From positions 62,001-126,000 of the forward strand of contig NZ_ALBQ01000005.1 in the NCBI RefSeq assembly GCF_000282895.1: a DNA stretch of 64,000 nucleotides, written 5' to 3'. This DNA comes from Sphingomonas sp. ATCC 31555. GTDB lineage: Bacteria; Pseudomonadota; Alphaproteobacteria; Sphingomonadales; Sphingomonadaceae. The notes beneath the pieces are model-generated. The model did no database searches. It saw nothing but the letters and a program-made list of their open reading frames with translations, and was not told the origin of the DNA. Positions 19,443 through 27,660 of the stretch are shown here, piece after piece (the first letter of the stretch is position 1; each line of letters starts with the position of its first letter). The translations under genes and the position numbers were made by a program.

Positions 19443-20111
19443 TCAGCCCCAGGGGCGTTGGCGGAACCACTGGGTGATGACGTATTTGGTGCCGGCACGC
19501 ACCTTCATCGCGTGGTGGATGGTCGCCGGATTCACCGTGCCGTCGGGCCGCAGATTGTTCCAGGCGAGCAGCTTGCCGGTTTCGGGCTGGACGGTCTTGT
19601 CGATCGCCTTGAACCGCGTAGCGCCGCCGGCCTCCACTTCGTTCAGATACAGCATTACCGTCCAGGTGCGCTGGCCCGCGATGCTGCAATATTGATCAAA
19701 GTCTGCGGTGTTCGGCTCGAAATAATCGGTGTGCGCCTTGAACTCCTGCCCGATTTCGTAGCGCTGACCCTGCATCGGCTCGCCATGATCCGGGTGCAGT
19801 CCGGTGAGAGCGACGATGCGCTGCTTCAGCGTGGAGACCAGCGGATCCTCCGCCGGCAGATCGCAGGTTTCGCTGGTACGGAAAGCATAGTCGCTGCCGG
19901 CATTGGCCAGCGTCGAGGGGCGACGATCGCGGTCGATCCGATCGATCAGCTGTCGGCAATGGTCAGCTTCCAGAAAGTTGCGCAGCACAAACAACGTCAA
20001 TTTTGGGCTGGGAACGCGCTGAATGCCAGGGTGGCGCTGCAGGCGCTCGACGATGGGCTCGGAAGGGTGGCCGCTGCCCAGAGTAGCGGGGAGGGGGACG
20101 TCTGACTGCAT
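19443..20111 (-). CDS. 2OG-Fe(II) oxygenase, prolyl 4-hydroxylase-like
   Basis: A 222-residue member of the prolyl-4-hydroxylase alpha-subunit family. Fe(II) ligands are His127 and Asp129 (AHTDYFEP) and His200 (TIHHAMKV); Lys209 is the likely 2-oxoglutarate anchor. The jelly-roll core with TVMLYLNEVEAGGATRF is typical. It hydroxylates a protein or small-molecule substrate that cannot be read from the sequence. No signal peptide, so cytoplasmic. It is convergent with the Pho-linked receptor and divergent from the degenerate GspE-like gene (117-base gap). Confidence 0.88.
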   Translation of the reverse strand: MQSDVPLPATLGSGHPSEPIVERLQRHPGIQRVPSPKLTLFVLRNFLEADHCRQLIDRIDRDRRPSTLANAGSDYAFRTSETCDLPAEDPLVSTLKQRIVALTGLHPDHGEPMQGQRYEIGQEFKAHTDYFEPNTADFDQYCSIAGQRTWTVMLYLNEVEAGGATRFKAIDKTVQPETGKLLAWNNLRPDGTVNPATIHHAMKVRAGTKYVITQWFRQRPWG

Positions 20112-20228
20112 GCCGCGCTTCTGCCAAATCCGACCCGGCGGTGCCAGCGTGCCGCGGAACTGTCACAAAAAAGACGCGCCACGGAAATGGCGCTTTCCTA
20201 GCGCGGTCCGGCGGCGGGGCAGGGGACG

Positions 20229-21410
20229 GTGCAGGTGACGATCGAGATGGACAAGGCACGCGCGGGCGGCGCGGGGCGGCCGCATACCGAGGATCAGGCT
20301 GTCGCGCGGCTGCTGGAGCAACTGCTCGACGAGGCGATGCGGCTCGATGCCTCGCATCTGCATTGCGACCCCGGCGAGGAACACGCGGAACTGGCGTTTC
20401 GTACCGGCGGGCTGCTGCATCCCTATCGCCAGCTTTCCACCGAACAGGCCCGCCTGCTGGTCGAGCGGGTGACGCAGGAGGCGGACATGGGCGCTCCAGG
20501 ACAGTCGCCGACCCAGGGGGGTCTGCCCTGGCGAGGGCAGGCCTTGGAAGTGTCGCTGCTGCCGGTGCTGCATGGCCATCGCATGGTGCTGCGGCGGCCG
20601 CCGATGCAATCCGGCCATCGCGGGCTGGAGGCGCTGGGGATCGGCAGCGCGCTGGCGCAGGAGGTGCGGACCGCACTTGCCGATTCTGGCCTGATCCTGG
20701 TCGCTTCGCCTGCGAACAACGGCCGCGGTGCCACGCTCCATATGCTGGCCAGCATCGCCGCTAGCCGGACCCGGCCGCTGCTTGCCATCGCTCCCAATCC
20801 CGTGCCGCCGTCCGCCGGCGTAACCGTGATCGATTCGCGATGCGCCGCCGTCGCCGACTCGATCATCGCGGCGATTGTCCAGGACATCGATGTGCTGATG
20901 ATCGATTCGATCGAGGATCGCGCCGTGGCAGCGGCGGCGATGGCGGCCGCGCAGGCGGGGCGTCTGGTGATCGCCGGCATCGAAGCGCCGAGCGCGGTGG
21001 CCGCCATCCAGCAGATGCGCAACTGGCGGATCGACGCGTTCCAGCTCGCCTCAACGATGAGCATGGTGCTGGCGCAGCGACTCGTGCAGCGGCTGTGCGG
21101 CACGTGCCGCGAGCCGGTCCAGGCCAGCGGTTCGGTATCGGCGCTGCTGGGGTTCGATCCCGGCGCGATCGTCTATGCCCCCGCGGGCTGCGGCGCTTGT
21201 AGCGGCACCGGGTTTTCGGGGCAGACGGCGGTATTCGAGGGAATTCGCGGCGACGCGACGATTCGGCGGCTGGTGAACGATGGTGGAGACGCGGCTATCC
21301 TGGCGCGCCATGCCTTCATCCAGATGCCCAATCTAGGGTCGGCTGCCCGCACCCTGGCAAGAACGGGCGTGACGACGCCGGAGGAAGCGGTTAGGATTTC
21401 GCGCGGATAA
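20229..21410 (+). CDS. GspE/PilB-like protein with degenerate ATPase site
   Basis: A 393-residue member of the type II secretion / type IV pilus ATPase family. Family landmarks are recognisable but eroded. DASDIH-type box: DASHLHCDP (residues 40-48). Walker A: VASPANNGRGATLH (157-170) in place of V-T-G-P-T-G-S-G-K-T, so Lys is replaced by Arg and the following Thr by Gly. Walker B: VLMIDSIED instead of VIMVGEIRD. The His box STLHTN is AGIEAPS. By contrast, the four zinc cysteines are intact (Cys290, Cys293, Cys321, Cys324). GC3 is high and the frame is open, so this is not a pseudogene by frame. Probably a non-hydrolysing scaffold or regulator. GTG 20229 is preceded by AGGGGA; GTG 20235 is possible. 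No other secretion genes are adjacent. Confidence 0.75.
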   Translation: MQVTIEMDKARAGGAGRPHTEDQAVARLLEQLLDEAMRLDASHLHCDPGEEHAELAFRTGGLLHPYRQLSTEQARLLVERVTQEADMGAPGQSPTQGGLPWRGQALEVSLLPVLHGHRMVLRRPPMQSGHRGLEALGIGSALAQEVRTALADSGLILVASPANNGRGATLHMLASIAASRTRPLLAIAPNPVPPSAGVTVIDSRCAAVADSIIAAIVQDIDVLMIDSIEDRAVAAAAMAAAQAGRLVIAGIEAPSAVAAIQQMRNWRIDAFQLASTMSMVLAQRLVQRLCGTCREPVQASGSVSALLGFDPGAIVYAPAGCGACSGTGFSGQTAVFEGIRGDATIRRLVNDGGDAAILARHAFIQMPNLGSAARTLARTGVTTPEEAVRISRG

Positions 21411-21466
21411 GGCGTGTAATGATCTTGCGCTCGGGCGCGGACCCGGCTAAGCGCGCACTCCTTCAC

Positions 21467-21544
21467 GGCGACCATAGCTCAATCGGTTAGAGCGCTGGTT
21501 TGTGGTACCAGAGGTTGCGGGTTCAATTCCCGTTGGTCGCCCCA
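21467..21544 (+). tRNA. tRNA-His (anticodon GTG)
   Basis: A 78-base cloverleaf including encoded G-1 (paired with C73) and CCA, the hallmark of tRNA-His. Acceptor GCGACCA / TGGTCGC, anticodon stem CTGGT / ACCAG with loop TTGTGGT (anticodon GTG), T-arm GCGGG TTCAATT CCCGT. Confidence 0.95.
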
Positions 21545-21568
21545 TTTTCTCACAGCGCGGATCCATCC

Positions 21569-22618
21569 ATGATCACCGACTGGGGCTTTCCCGATTTCGA
21601 CGACCACGAGGGCGTTCACCTCTTCTCGGATCGGGCGTCGGGCCTTAGCGCCATCGTCGCGGTGCACTCGACGGCGCTGGGCGCGGCAGCCGGCGGCGTG
21701 CGTTTCTGGCATTATGCCGATCACCGCGCCGCGATTACCGACGCGCTGCGCCTCTCGCGCGGCATGAGCTACAAGAACGCGATGGCCGATCTGCCGATGG
21801 GTGGCGGCAAAGGCGTGATCCTTGCCGACAAGCCGGGTGCCGAAGTCACCCAGGCGCAGCTCGAGGCATTTGGCCGCGCGGTCGAATCGCTGAACGGCCG
21901 TTATGTGACCGCCGAGGATGTCGGCATGTCCGAAGCTCGCATGAAGGTCGTCGCGACGCAGACGCGCCATGTCTCGGGCCTGCCGGTGGCGGCGGGCAGC
22001 GCCGGTGGCGATCCGGGCCCAGTGACGGCGCGCGGCGTGTATCTCGGCGTCAAGGCGGCGGCGAAGCGCGGGCTGGGCGTCGATTCGATGGCTGGCGTTC
22101 GGGTTGCGATCCAGGGCGTCGGTTCGGTCGGCGGCGGGCTTGCGCGGCTGCTGGCAGCGGATGGGGCCAAGCTGACGCTGGCGGACGTGCATGCCGATCG
22201 TGCCAAGGCGCTGGCCGCCGAACTGGGCGCGGACGCGATCGACGCCGATGCGATCCTGACTCAGGATGCCGATATCCTCAGCCCCTGCGCTTTGGGTGCG
22301 ATCCTGACCGAACAGTCGATCGAGGCGCTGAAGGTGCGTGTTGTCGCGGGCGGCGCGAACAATCAGCTCGCCACGCGCGAGGATGGCCACCGCCTGCACG
22401 CGCGCGGGATCGTGTATGCGCCGGATTATGTGATCAACGCCGGCGGCATCATCAACGTCGCGCTCGAATATCTGGGGCAGGGCGACCGCTCCGAGGTCGA
22501 CGCGCGGGTTGAAAAGATCCCCGTGCGCCTGGACCAGGTTTGGGACGAAAGCGCCGCGACCGGTGACCCCGCCAGCGAAGTGGCCGACCGCATCGCCCAG
22601 CGCCTGATCGGGCGCTGA
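21569..22618 (+). CDS. Leu/Phe/Val/Glu-type amino acid dehydrogenase
   Basis: A 349-residue NAD-dependent amino acid dehydrogenase. The signature MSYKNAMADLPMGGGKGVI carries the catalytic Lys, and the Rossmann fold begins at VAIQGVGSVGGGLARLL. Reaction: reversible oxidative deamination of a branched-chain or aromatic L-amino acid to its 2-oxo acid. Leucine dehydrogenase is the closest reading by motif, but substrate choice is uncertain. ATG 21569 gives the family N terminus; the open frame upstream overlaps the tRNA-His and cannot be coding. A CCCTCCCC-type terminator follows. Confidence 0.87.
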   Translation: MITDWGFPDFDDHEGVHLFSDRASGLSAIVAVHSTALGAAAGGVRFWHYADHRAAITDALRLSRGMSYKNAMADLPMGGGKGVILADKPGAEVTQAQLEAFGRAVESLNGRYVTAEDVGMSEARMKVVATQTRHVSGLPVAAGSAGGDPGPVTARGVYLGVKAAAKRGLGVDSMAGVRVAIQGVGSVGGGLARLLAADGAKLTLADVHADRAKALAAELGADAIDADAILTQDADILSPCALGAILTEQSIEALKVRVVAGGANNQLATREDGHRLHARGIVYAPDYVINAGGIINVALEYLGQGDRSEVDARVEKIPVRLDQVWDESAATGDPASEVADRIAQRLIGR

Positions 22619-22625
22619 TCCAAGG

Positions 22626-22653
22626 ACCCTCCCCTGGCTGGGGAGGGTCTTTT
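22626..22653 (+). terminator. Rho-independent terminator after amino acid dehydrogenase
   Basis: A 9-bp stem ACCCTCCCC / GGGGAGGGT with TGGCT loop, followed by CTTTT. It lies between the convergent dehydrogenase and GDT1-family genes and belongs to the CCCTCCC hairpin type seen at 2538 and 51189. Confidence 0.8.
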
Positions 22654-22657
22654 GCCA

Positions 22658-23230
22658 TTACAGCCAGCCCGCCGTCTGCGCCGCGAGCCACAGGCCGATC
22701 ACGACGAATAGTGCGGCGGCAATCCGGTGCACGGTTGTCAGCGGTACGCGCTCGATTACCGCCTTGCCGAGGAACACCGCCGGCACGTTGGCAAGCATCA
22801 TTCCCAGAGTCGTACCCGCCGTTACCGGCAGCACCGCGTGGAAGCGGGCGCCCAGCGCCACCGTGGCGATCTGGGTCTTGTCGCCCATTTCTACCAGGAA
22901 GAAGGCGATGGCGGTGGTAACGAACGCGCCGAAACGGGCGGGCTTCGGCGCATCGTCCTCGTCCAGTTTGTCCGGGACCAGCGTCCACAGACCCATCGCC
23001 ACGAACGACGCGGCAATGGCGTAGCGGAACCAGATGCTGTCGAGCAGCCCGGCGACCTCCGCTCCGACCAGCGCCGCGAGGAAATGATTGGCGATGGTCG
23101 CCGCGAAGATGCCGCAGATGATCGGCACTGGCCGCTTGAACCGAGTCGCCAGCAGGATGGCGAGCAGCTGGGTCTTGTCGCCGATTTCCGCGAGCGCCAC
23201 CACAACGGTAGAGGTGAGCAGGGCTTCCAA
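22658..23230 (-). CDS. GDT1/TMEM165 (UPF0016) family Mn2+ transporter
   Basis: A 190-residue membrane protein with two copies of the E-x-G-D-K-[TS] ion-binding motif: AEIGDKTQ near the N terminus and EMGDKTQ in the second half, each followed by a hydrophobic hairpin. Members (MneA/GDT1/TMEM165) export or exchange Mn2+ or Ca2+. I chose TTG 23230 because the family begins with M-E-A-L-L-T-S-T, exactly what follows, and a GGAGA Shine-Dalgarno sits 5 bases upstream. The frame stays open upstream but there the RNA forms the Mn2+ riboswitch. Regulation by Mn2+ is therefore likely. Confidence 0.9.
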   Translation of the reverse strand: MEALLTSTVVVALAEIGDKTQLLAILLATRFKRPVPIICGIFAATIANHFLAALVGAEVAGLLDSIWFRYAIAASFVAMGLWTLVPDKLDEDDAPKPARFGAFVTTAIAFFLVEMGDKTQIATVALGARFHAVLPVTAGTTLGMMLANVPAVFLGKAVIERVPLTTVHRIAAALFVVIGLWLAAQTAGWL

Positions 23231-23243
23231 GAACGTCTCCAGG

Positions 23244-23289
23244 GCCGGGCGGAACGCGAATCCAACGACATCGAATCTCCCCGCCCGGC
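23244..23289 (-). promoter_or_regulatory. Hairpin in the riboswitch expression platform
   Basis: Perfect 9-bp inverted repeat (GCCGGGCGG / CCGCCCGGC), read on the minus strand between the Mn2+ aptamer and the start of the GDT1-family gene. It ends just before the Shine-Dalgarno. It is placed to switch ribosome access or to pair alternatively with the aptamer. Confidence 0.5.
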
Positions 23290-23312
23290 ATGAGCGGAGA
23301 TACGACGCCATT

Positions 23313-23413
23313 GGTCTCGCCTGAGCCGCGATCGGCTCCGCCTGCGCCATGGCCTCTCGACCAAGTATGTTGACGCGGGCGCACGGCGCTATGCGCCGGT
23401 GGCTACTCCCCAG
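23313..23413 (-). promoter_or_regulatory. yybP-ykoY manganese riboswitch
   Basis: On the minus strand the conserved pieces of the yybP-ykoY (Mn2+) aptamer occur in order: CTGGGGAGTAGCC (23413-23401), GTCAACATACTTGG (23374-23361) and GGCGAGACC (23321-23313). The spacing fits the two-helix aptamer, with the 5' strand GGGGAGTAG the strongest family hallmark. It sits directly upstream of a GDT1-family gene, one of the most common partners of this riboswitch. Mn2+ binding should turn expression on. Confidence 0.88.
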
Positions 23414-23534
23414 ATGACGGGGGCCGGGTAGCGAAGCCTGCGCGAGTTTGCAACCCTATGCGCGCGGTGCGTACACTGCGTGTAATCCCTGCTTGGAATC
23501 GGGTGAGAAATCCGGCTAATCCACGCGCGTGCCG

Positions 23535-24254
23535 ATGCTTCACGCCCTCGCCAATCCGGCGCGCTTCCTCAAGATCGCCCGGCCGCTGACGCCGGCTCTG
23601 TTCTGGATCGGGCTGGCGCTGACGCTGTTCGGCGCATGGGCCGGGCTGACGCAGACACCGGCCGACTATCTGCAGAAGGACAGCGTCCGCATCCTCTACA
23701 TCCATGTGCCCACCGCGTGGCTGGGCATGGGCGGTTGGAGCGGCCTGGCCCTGGCGTGCCTCAGCTATCTGATCTGGCGGCATCCGCTGGCGATCGTGGC
23801 GGCACGGGCAATGGCCCCGGTGGGCGCCGTTTTTGCCGCCTTGTGCCTGGCGACCGGATCGATCTGGGGTCGACCCACCTGGGGAACCTGGTGGGAATGG
23901 GACGGGCGGCTGACCAGCATGCTGCTGCTGTTCTTCATCTATATCGCCTGGATCGCGCTGGCACGTGCCGATGCCGAGCGGAGCGGCGACGGCCGCATTC
24001 CGGCGCTTTTCGGCGTGGCAGGTACGGTGCTGCTGCCGATCATTCGCTATTCGGTGATCTGGTGGAACACGTTGCACCAGGGGGAAAGCATCGGCCTGAC
24101 CCGCAGCACCATCGATTCCTCGATGCTGTGGCCGCTCTGGTTCACGCTTTCGGGCTTCTCGCTGCTGTTCGGCGCGATGGTGCTGATGCGCATGCGGGCG
24201 CTGCTGGCGCGGCAGAAGCTGGAAGCGCGGTTGCGGAGGATGACGGCGCAATGA
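23535..24254 (+). CDS. ccmC: Haem transporter/chaperone CcmC
   Basis: A six-helix inner-membrane protein (~239 residues) of cytochrome c maturation System I. It presents haem to CcmE at the periplasmic face. The tryptophan-rich WWD-type motif reads WGRPTWGTWWEWDGR, flanked by haem-ligand His in YIHVPTAWL and NTLHQGES. ATG 23535 is preceded by an in-frame GTG at 23529. It is the first gene of the operon; ccmA and ccmB are not in the window. The stop overlaps ccmD by ATGA. Confidence 0.95.
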   Translation: MLHALANPARFLKIARPLTPALFWIGLALTLFGAWAGLTQTPADYLQKDSVRILYIHVPTAWLGMGGWSGLALACLSYLIWRHPLAIVAARAMAPVGAVFAALCLATGSIWGRPTWGTWWEWDGRLTSMLLLFFIYIAWIALARADAERSGDGRIPALFGVAGTVLLPIIRYSVIWWNTLHQGESIGLTRSTIDSSMLWPLWFTLSGFSLLFGAMVLMRMRALLARQKLEARLRRMTAQ

Positions 24255-24382
24255 ATCACTGGTGGTTCGTGACGGCGGCCTATGCGCTTGTCGGTTTAGG
24301 TACGGGCGGCCTCGCGCTGGCGAGTTGGCTGGCGATGCGCCGCGCCGAGGCGATGGCCGATGCAGTGGGGCGCCGCCGGTGA
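24251..24382 (+). CDS. ccmD: Haem exporter accessory protein CcmD
   Basis: A 43-residue single-helix membrane protein, too short for most gene callers. It begins MNHWWFVTAAYAL with one transmembrane segment and an Arg-rich tail ending GRRR. CcmD helps release haem-loaded CcmE from the CcmABC complex. It overlaps ccmC by ATGA and ccmE by GTGA. Identity rests on length, topology and position. Confidence 0.85.
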   Translation: MNHWWFVTAAYALVGLGTGGLALASWLAMRRAEAMADAVGRRR

Positions 24383-24813
24383 GGGCCAAGCATCAGCGAC
24401 TGACACTGGGCCTGCTCGCCGTCGCGGCGATCGTCGGGGCGGCGCTGCTCGCGCTTTCGGCGCTCAAGGATCAAGCCGCGTTCTTCTATGCGCCCGGCGA
24501 CGTGGCGGGCAAGCCGCTGCCGCTGGGCAAGGCGGTGCGGCTGGGCGGCATGGTCCAGACAGGATCGCTCGTGCGGGCGGCGGACGGCATCTCGATCCGC
24601 TTCGCCGTGACCGACGGCAAGGCGGTGGTGCCGGTGCGCTTCCGCGGCGTGACGCCGGACCTGTTCCGCGAAGGGTCGGGCGTCGTCGCCGAAGGGCGAT
24701 TCCAGCCCGACGGCAGCTTTGCCGCAGACAATCTGCTCGCCAAGCACGACGAACGCTACATGCCGCCGCAGATGGCGGGAAAGATGCACAAGAGCGAGTC
24801 GCTGGAACCATGA
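24379..24813 (+). CDS. ccmE: Haem chaperone CcmE
   Basis: A 144-residue membrane-anchored periplasmic haem chaperone. N-terminal anchor (residues ~8-28), OB-fold, and the covalent haem-binding His123 with Tyr127 in AKHDERYMP. It carries haem from CcmC to CcmF. The GTG start at 24379 shares bases with the ccmD stop, and the stop overlaps ccmF by ATGA. Confidence 0.95.
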   Translation: MRAKHQRLTLGLLAVAAIVGAALLALSALKDQAAFFYAPGDVAGKPLPLGKAVRLGGMVQTGSLVRAADGISIRFAVTDGKAVVPVRFRGVTPDLFREGSGVVAEGRFQPDGSFAADNLLAKHDERYMPPQMAGKMHKSESLEP

Positions 24814-26735
24814 TCGCCGAAGCCGGACTCGGCGCGTTGTGGCTCGCCACCGCCTTTGCCGTTGCGCAGCTGATGCTGGGCACGGGCGCGGCGCGGGCGC
24901 GCGATGACGGGGCGATGCTTGCCGGCGTGCGCGCAATGGCGCTTGCTCAGGCGCTGTTCGCCTCCGCCGCATTTCTGATCCTGATCTGGCTGTTCGTGCG
25001 GTCCGACATGTCGGTGCTGCTGGTCGCGCAGAACAGCCATTCGCAGAAGCCGATGCTGTACAAGGTCGCCGGCGCCTGGGGGAACCACGAAGGTTCGATG
25101 CTGCTGTGGGTGACCGTGCTTGCAGTGGCCGGCGCGGGCGTGGCGCTGGCCGAGCGGCGGCTGGCGGCAGGCACGCTGGCGGCGACCTTGGCGGCGCAGG
25201 CGGGGATCGCGATCGGCTTCTATGCCTTTCTGGCCTTCGCCTCGAACCCCTTTGCGCGGCTGAGCCCGGCGCCCACGGACGGGCAGGGGCTCAACCCGCT
25301 GCTCCAGGATCCCGGCCTCGCCTTTCATCCCCCCACGCTGTACCTCGGCTATGTCGGTCTGTCGGTCGCGTTCAGCTTTGCCGTGGCAGCGCTGGTGATG
25401 CGCGACGTGGGGCCCGCGTTCGCGAAGGCGATGCGGCCCTGGGTGCTCGGCGCCTGGATCTTCCTGACGATCGGCATCACCGCAGGCAGCTACTGGGCCT
25501 ATTACGAGCTCGGCTGGGGTGGCTGGTGGTTCTGGGATCCGGTGGAGAATGCCTCGCTGATGCCTTGGCTGGCGGCGACGGCGCTGCTCCATTCGGTCAA
25601 CGTGCTGGCAACGCGTGACGGGTTGCGGGCCTGGACGCTGATGCTGGCGGTGGTTGCTTTCTCGATGTCCATGGTCGGCACCTTCCTGGTGCGATCGGGC
25701 ATTCTGGTCAGCGTCCATGCCTTCGCCGTCGATCCCACGCGCGGGAGTTTCCTTCTGGCGCTGCTCGGCATTTACATCGGGGGTGCGCTGGCGCTGTTCG
25801 GCCTGCGGGTGGGTACCGTGACGCAAGGGGCCACCTTCCAACTGGTCAGCCGCGAGGCGGCGCTGGTGTTCAACAACCTGTTGCTCAGCGTCATCCTGGG
25901 CGTCGTGCTGATCGGTACGCTCTATCCGCTCGCCGCGCAGGCGATGGGCGTGCAGCTTTCGATCGGCGCGCCCTTCTTCGAGAAGGCGGCGGTGCCGATC
26001 GCGCTGTTGCTGATCGTCGGCACCGCGGCGGGGCCGCTGCTGCGCTGGCGACGCGATACGGCGCAGGCGCTGCTGTCACGGCTGACCGTGCCCGTGGCGG
26101 TGGCGGGCGTCGCGTTCGCCCTGTTTTTCGCGCTTGCCGGCGGCGGATCGCTGATCGCCGTGCTGGCGCTGGCGCTGGCCTTCGGGCTCGCAGCGGCCAG
26201 CATCGCGCCATTGTGGAAGCGCAAGCTACGCCGCACGCCGCTGCCGATCTGGGGCATGGTGATCGCGCATCTCGGCATTGCGATGAGCGTGGCAGGCATG
26301 GCGGCGGACACGCTGTTCAAGCAGGAGCGACTCGCCGCCGTGGCAGTGGGCGACAACCTGACCGTCGGCCCGTTTCGGGTGACGCTGGTCGAGGTGCGGC
26401 CTGCGATCGGCACCAACTGGTCGGCGATGGAGGCGCGGCTGCAGCTGCAGCGCGGCGCCGGCAAGCCGTTCGAGCTTGTGCCGCAGCAGCGTTTCTTCGC
26501 CAGCCCGCCCACCAATACGAGCGAGGCGGCGATCGCTACCTTGTGGGATGGGCAGATCTATACTGTATTGGGCGCGGCCGATGGTACCGGACGATGGCAG
26601 TTGCGGCTGTGGTGGAAGCCGTTCGTCACCTGGATCTGGGGTGGCGGCGGGCTGATTGCGTTGGGCGGGCTGATTGCTCTGATCGGACGGCTCCGCGGCA
26701 GGATGCGCGCCGCGCGCGAGGAAGCATGGGCATGA
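24810..26735 (+). CDS. ccmF: Cytochrome c haem lyase subunit CcmF
   Basis: A large polytopic membrane protein (641 residues) that, with CcmH/CcmI, ligates haem to the CXXCH motif of apocytochrome c. The WWD motif is GWGGWWFWDPVENASLMPW, with conserved His in NSHSQKPMLYK, WGNHEGSM and FHPPTLYLGYV. ATG 24810 overlaps the ccmE stop. Full length. Confidence 0.96.
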   Translation: MIAEAGLGALWLATAFAVAQLMLGTGAARARDDGAMLAGVRAMALAQALFASAAFLILIWLFVRSDMSVLLVAQNSHSQKPMLYKVAGAWGNHEGSMLLWVTVLAVAGAGVALAERRLAAGTLAATLAAQAGIAIGFYAFLAFASNPFARLSPAPTDGQGLNPLLQDPGLAFHPPTLYLGYVGLSVAFSFAVAALVMRDVGPAFAKAMRPWVLGAWIFLTIGITAGSYWAYYELGWGGWWFWDPVENASLMPWLAATALLHSVNVLATRDGLRAWTLMLAVVAFSMSMVGTFLVRSGILVSVHAFAVDPTRGSFLLALLGIYIGGALALFGLRVGTVTQGATFQLVSREAALVFNNLLLSVILGVVLIGTLYPLAAQAMGVQLSIGAPFFEKAAVPIALLLIVGTAAGPLLRWRRDTAQALLSRLTVPVAVAGVAFALFFALAGGGSLIAVLALALAFGLAAASIAPLWKRKLRRTPLPIWGMVIAHLGIAMSVAGMAADTLFKQERLAAVAVGDNLTVGPFRVTLVEVRPAIGTNWSAMEARLQLQRGAGKPFELVPQQRFFASPPTNTSEAAIATLWDGQIYTVLGAADGTGRWQLRLWWKPFVTWIWGGGGLIALGGLIALIGRLRGRMRAAREEAWA

Positions 26736-27259
26736 AGAAGCTGCTGATCTGGTTGCCGCTGGCGCTGTTCGCGATCGTGTTCGCGCTGGTCGTGAACGGG
26801 CTGATCGAGCCGAGCGACCATCTGGTACGATCGGCGATGGTGGGCAAGCCGGTGCCGGCGCTCCGCCTGCCGCCGATTTTGCCGAACAAGGACGGCATCG
26901 ACACCGCTCGTCAGGCGGGCGGCAAGCCGCGCCTGCTCAATGTGTTCGCCAGCTGGTGCATCCCATGCGTGGCCGAGGCGCCGCAGCTGATGAAGTTGAA
27001 GCAGGCGGGCGTGCCGATCGACGCGATCGCCGTGCGCGATACGACTGCCGACGTGCAGGCCTTCCTGGCGCGCAACGGCGATCCCTATGCCCGGATCGGC
27101 GACGATCGGGCGATGCGCGCGCAGCTGTCGCTCGGCTCCTCGGGCGTACCCGAGACCTTCGTTATCGACTCGCGCGGCGTGATCGTCGATCAGCATATCG
27201 GCGACGTGCGCGCCGAGGACGTGGCAAAGCTGCTGGCGGCGCTGGAGAAGGCGAAGTGA
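26732..27259 (+). CDS. ccmG: Thiol:disulfide oxidoreductase CcmG/DsbE
   Basis: A 175-residue membrane-tethered thioredoxin-like protein. Signal anchor at residues 3-23, active site Cys76-Ile-Pro-Cys79 in SWCIPCV, and cis-Pro loop GVPETFVID. It reduces the apocytochrome c or CcmH thiols before haem attachment. ATG 26732 overlaps the ccmF stop; an in-frame ATG two codons earlier (26726) is possible. Confidence 0.94.
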   Translation: MKKLLIWLPLALFAIVFALVVNGLIEPSDHLVRSAMVGKPVPALRLPPILPNKDGIDTARQAGGKPRLLNVFASWCIPCVAEAPQLMKLKQAGVPIDAIAVRDTTADVQAFLARNGDPYARIGDDRAMRAQLSLGSSGVPETFVIDSRGVIVDQHIGDVRAEDVAKLLAALEKAK

Positions 27260-27660
27260 AGCGCGCGGCGCTCGCCCTGCTGCTGATCGCAGGTGCGGCG
27301 CATGCCGATTCCAGCCTGCCGCCGTCGCAACTGGCCTACACGCAGCTGGCCGATCCGGCCCAGGAGGCAAAGGCCAAGGCGCTGATGGAGACGCTGCGCT
27401 GCCTGGTCTGTCAGGGGCAGTCGATCGCCGACAGCGATGCGGAGATGGCGGGCGAGATGCGGGCGCTGGTCCGCCAGCGCATCGCCGCGGGGGAACGGCC
27501 GACGCAGGTCCGCGCCTGGCTGATCGATCGCTACGGCGACTATGTGAGCTACGATCCGCCGCTCAGCTGGGTGACGGCGCCGCTCTGGATCGCACCGCTG
27601 GCGCTCCTCGGGATCGGCCTGTTGATCGCGCGCCGCCTGTTCCGGCGGACTGCCGCATGA
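27256..27660 (+). CDS. ccmH: Cytochrome c maturation protein CcmH
   Basis: A 134-residue protein with signal peptide, the LRCLVCQ redox motif (Cys49, Cys52) and a C-terminal transmembrane helix. CcmH reduces apocytochrome c thiols and is part of the haem lyase. GTG start overlaps the ccmG stop; stop overlaps the next gene by ATGA. Confidence 0.95.
   Translation: MKRAALALLLIAGAAHADSSLPPSQLAYTQLADPAQEAKAKALMETLRCLVCQGQSIADSDAEMAGEMRALVRQRIAAGERPTQVRAWLIDRYGDYVSYDPPLSWVTAPLWIAPLALLGIGLLIARRLFRRTAA

Noticed and set aside
20160..20177. Possible second Pho box (CTGTCAC followed by AAAA) between the 2OG oxygenase and GspE-like genes
   Set aside because: Only the first 7-mer matches; the second repeat is absent.
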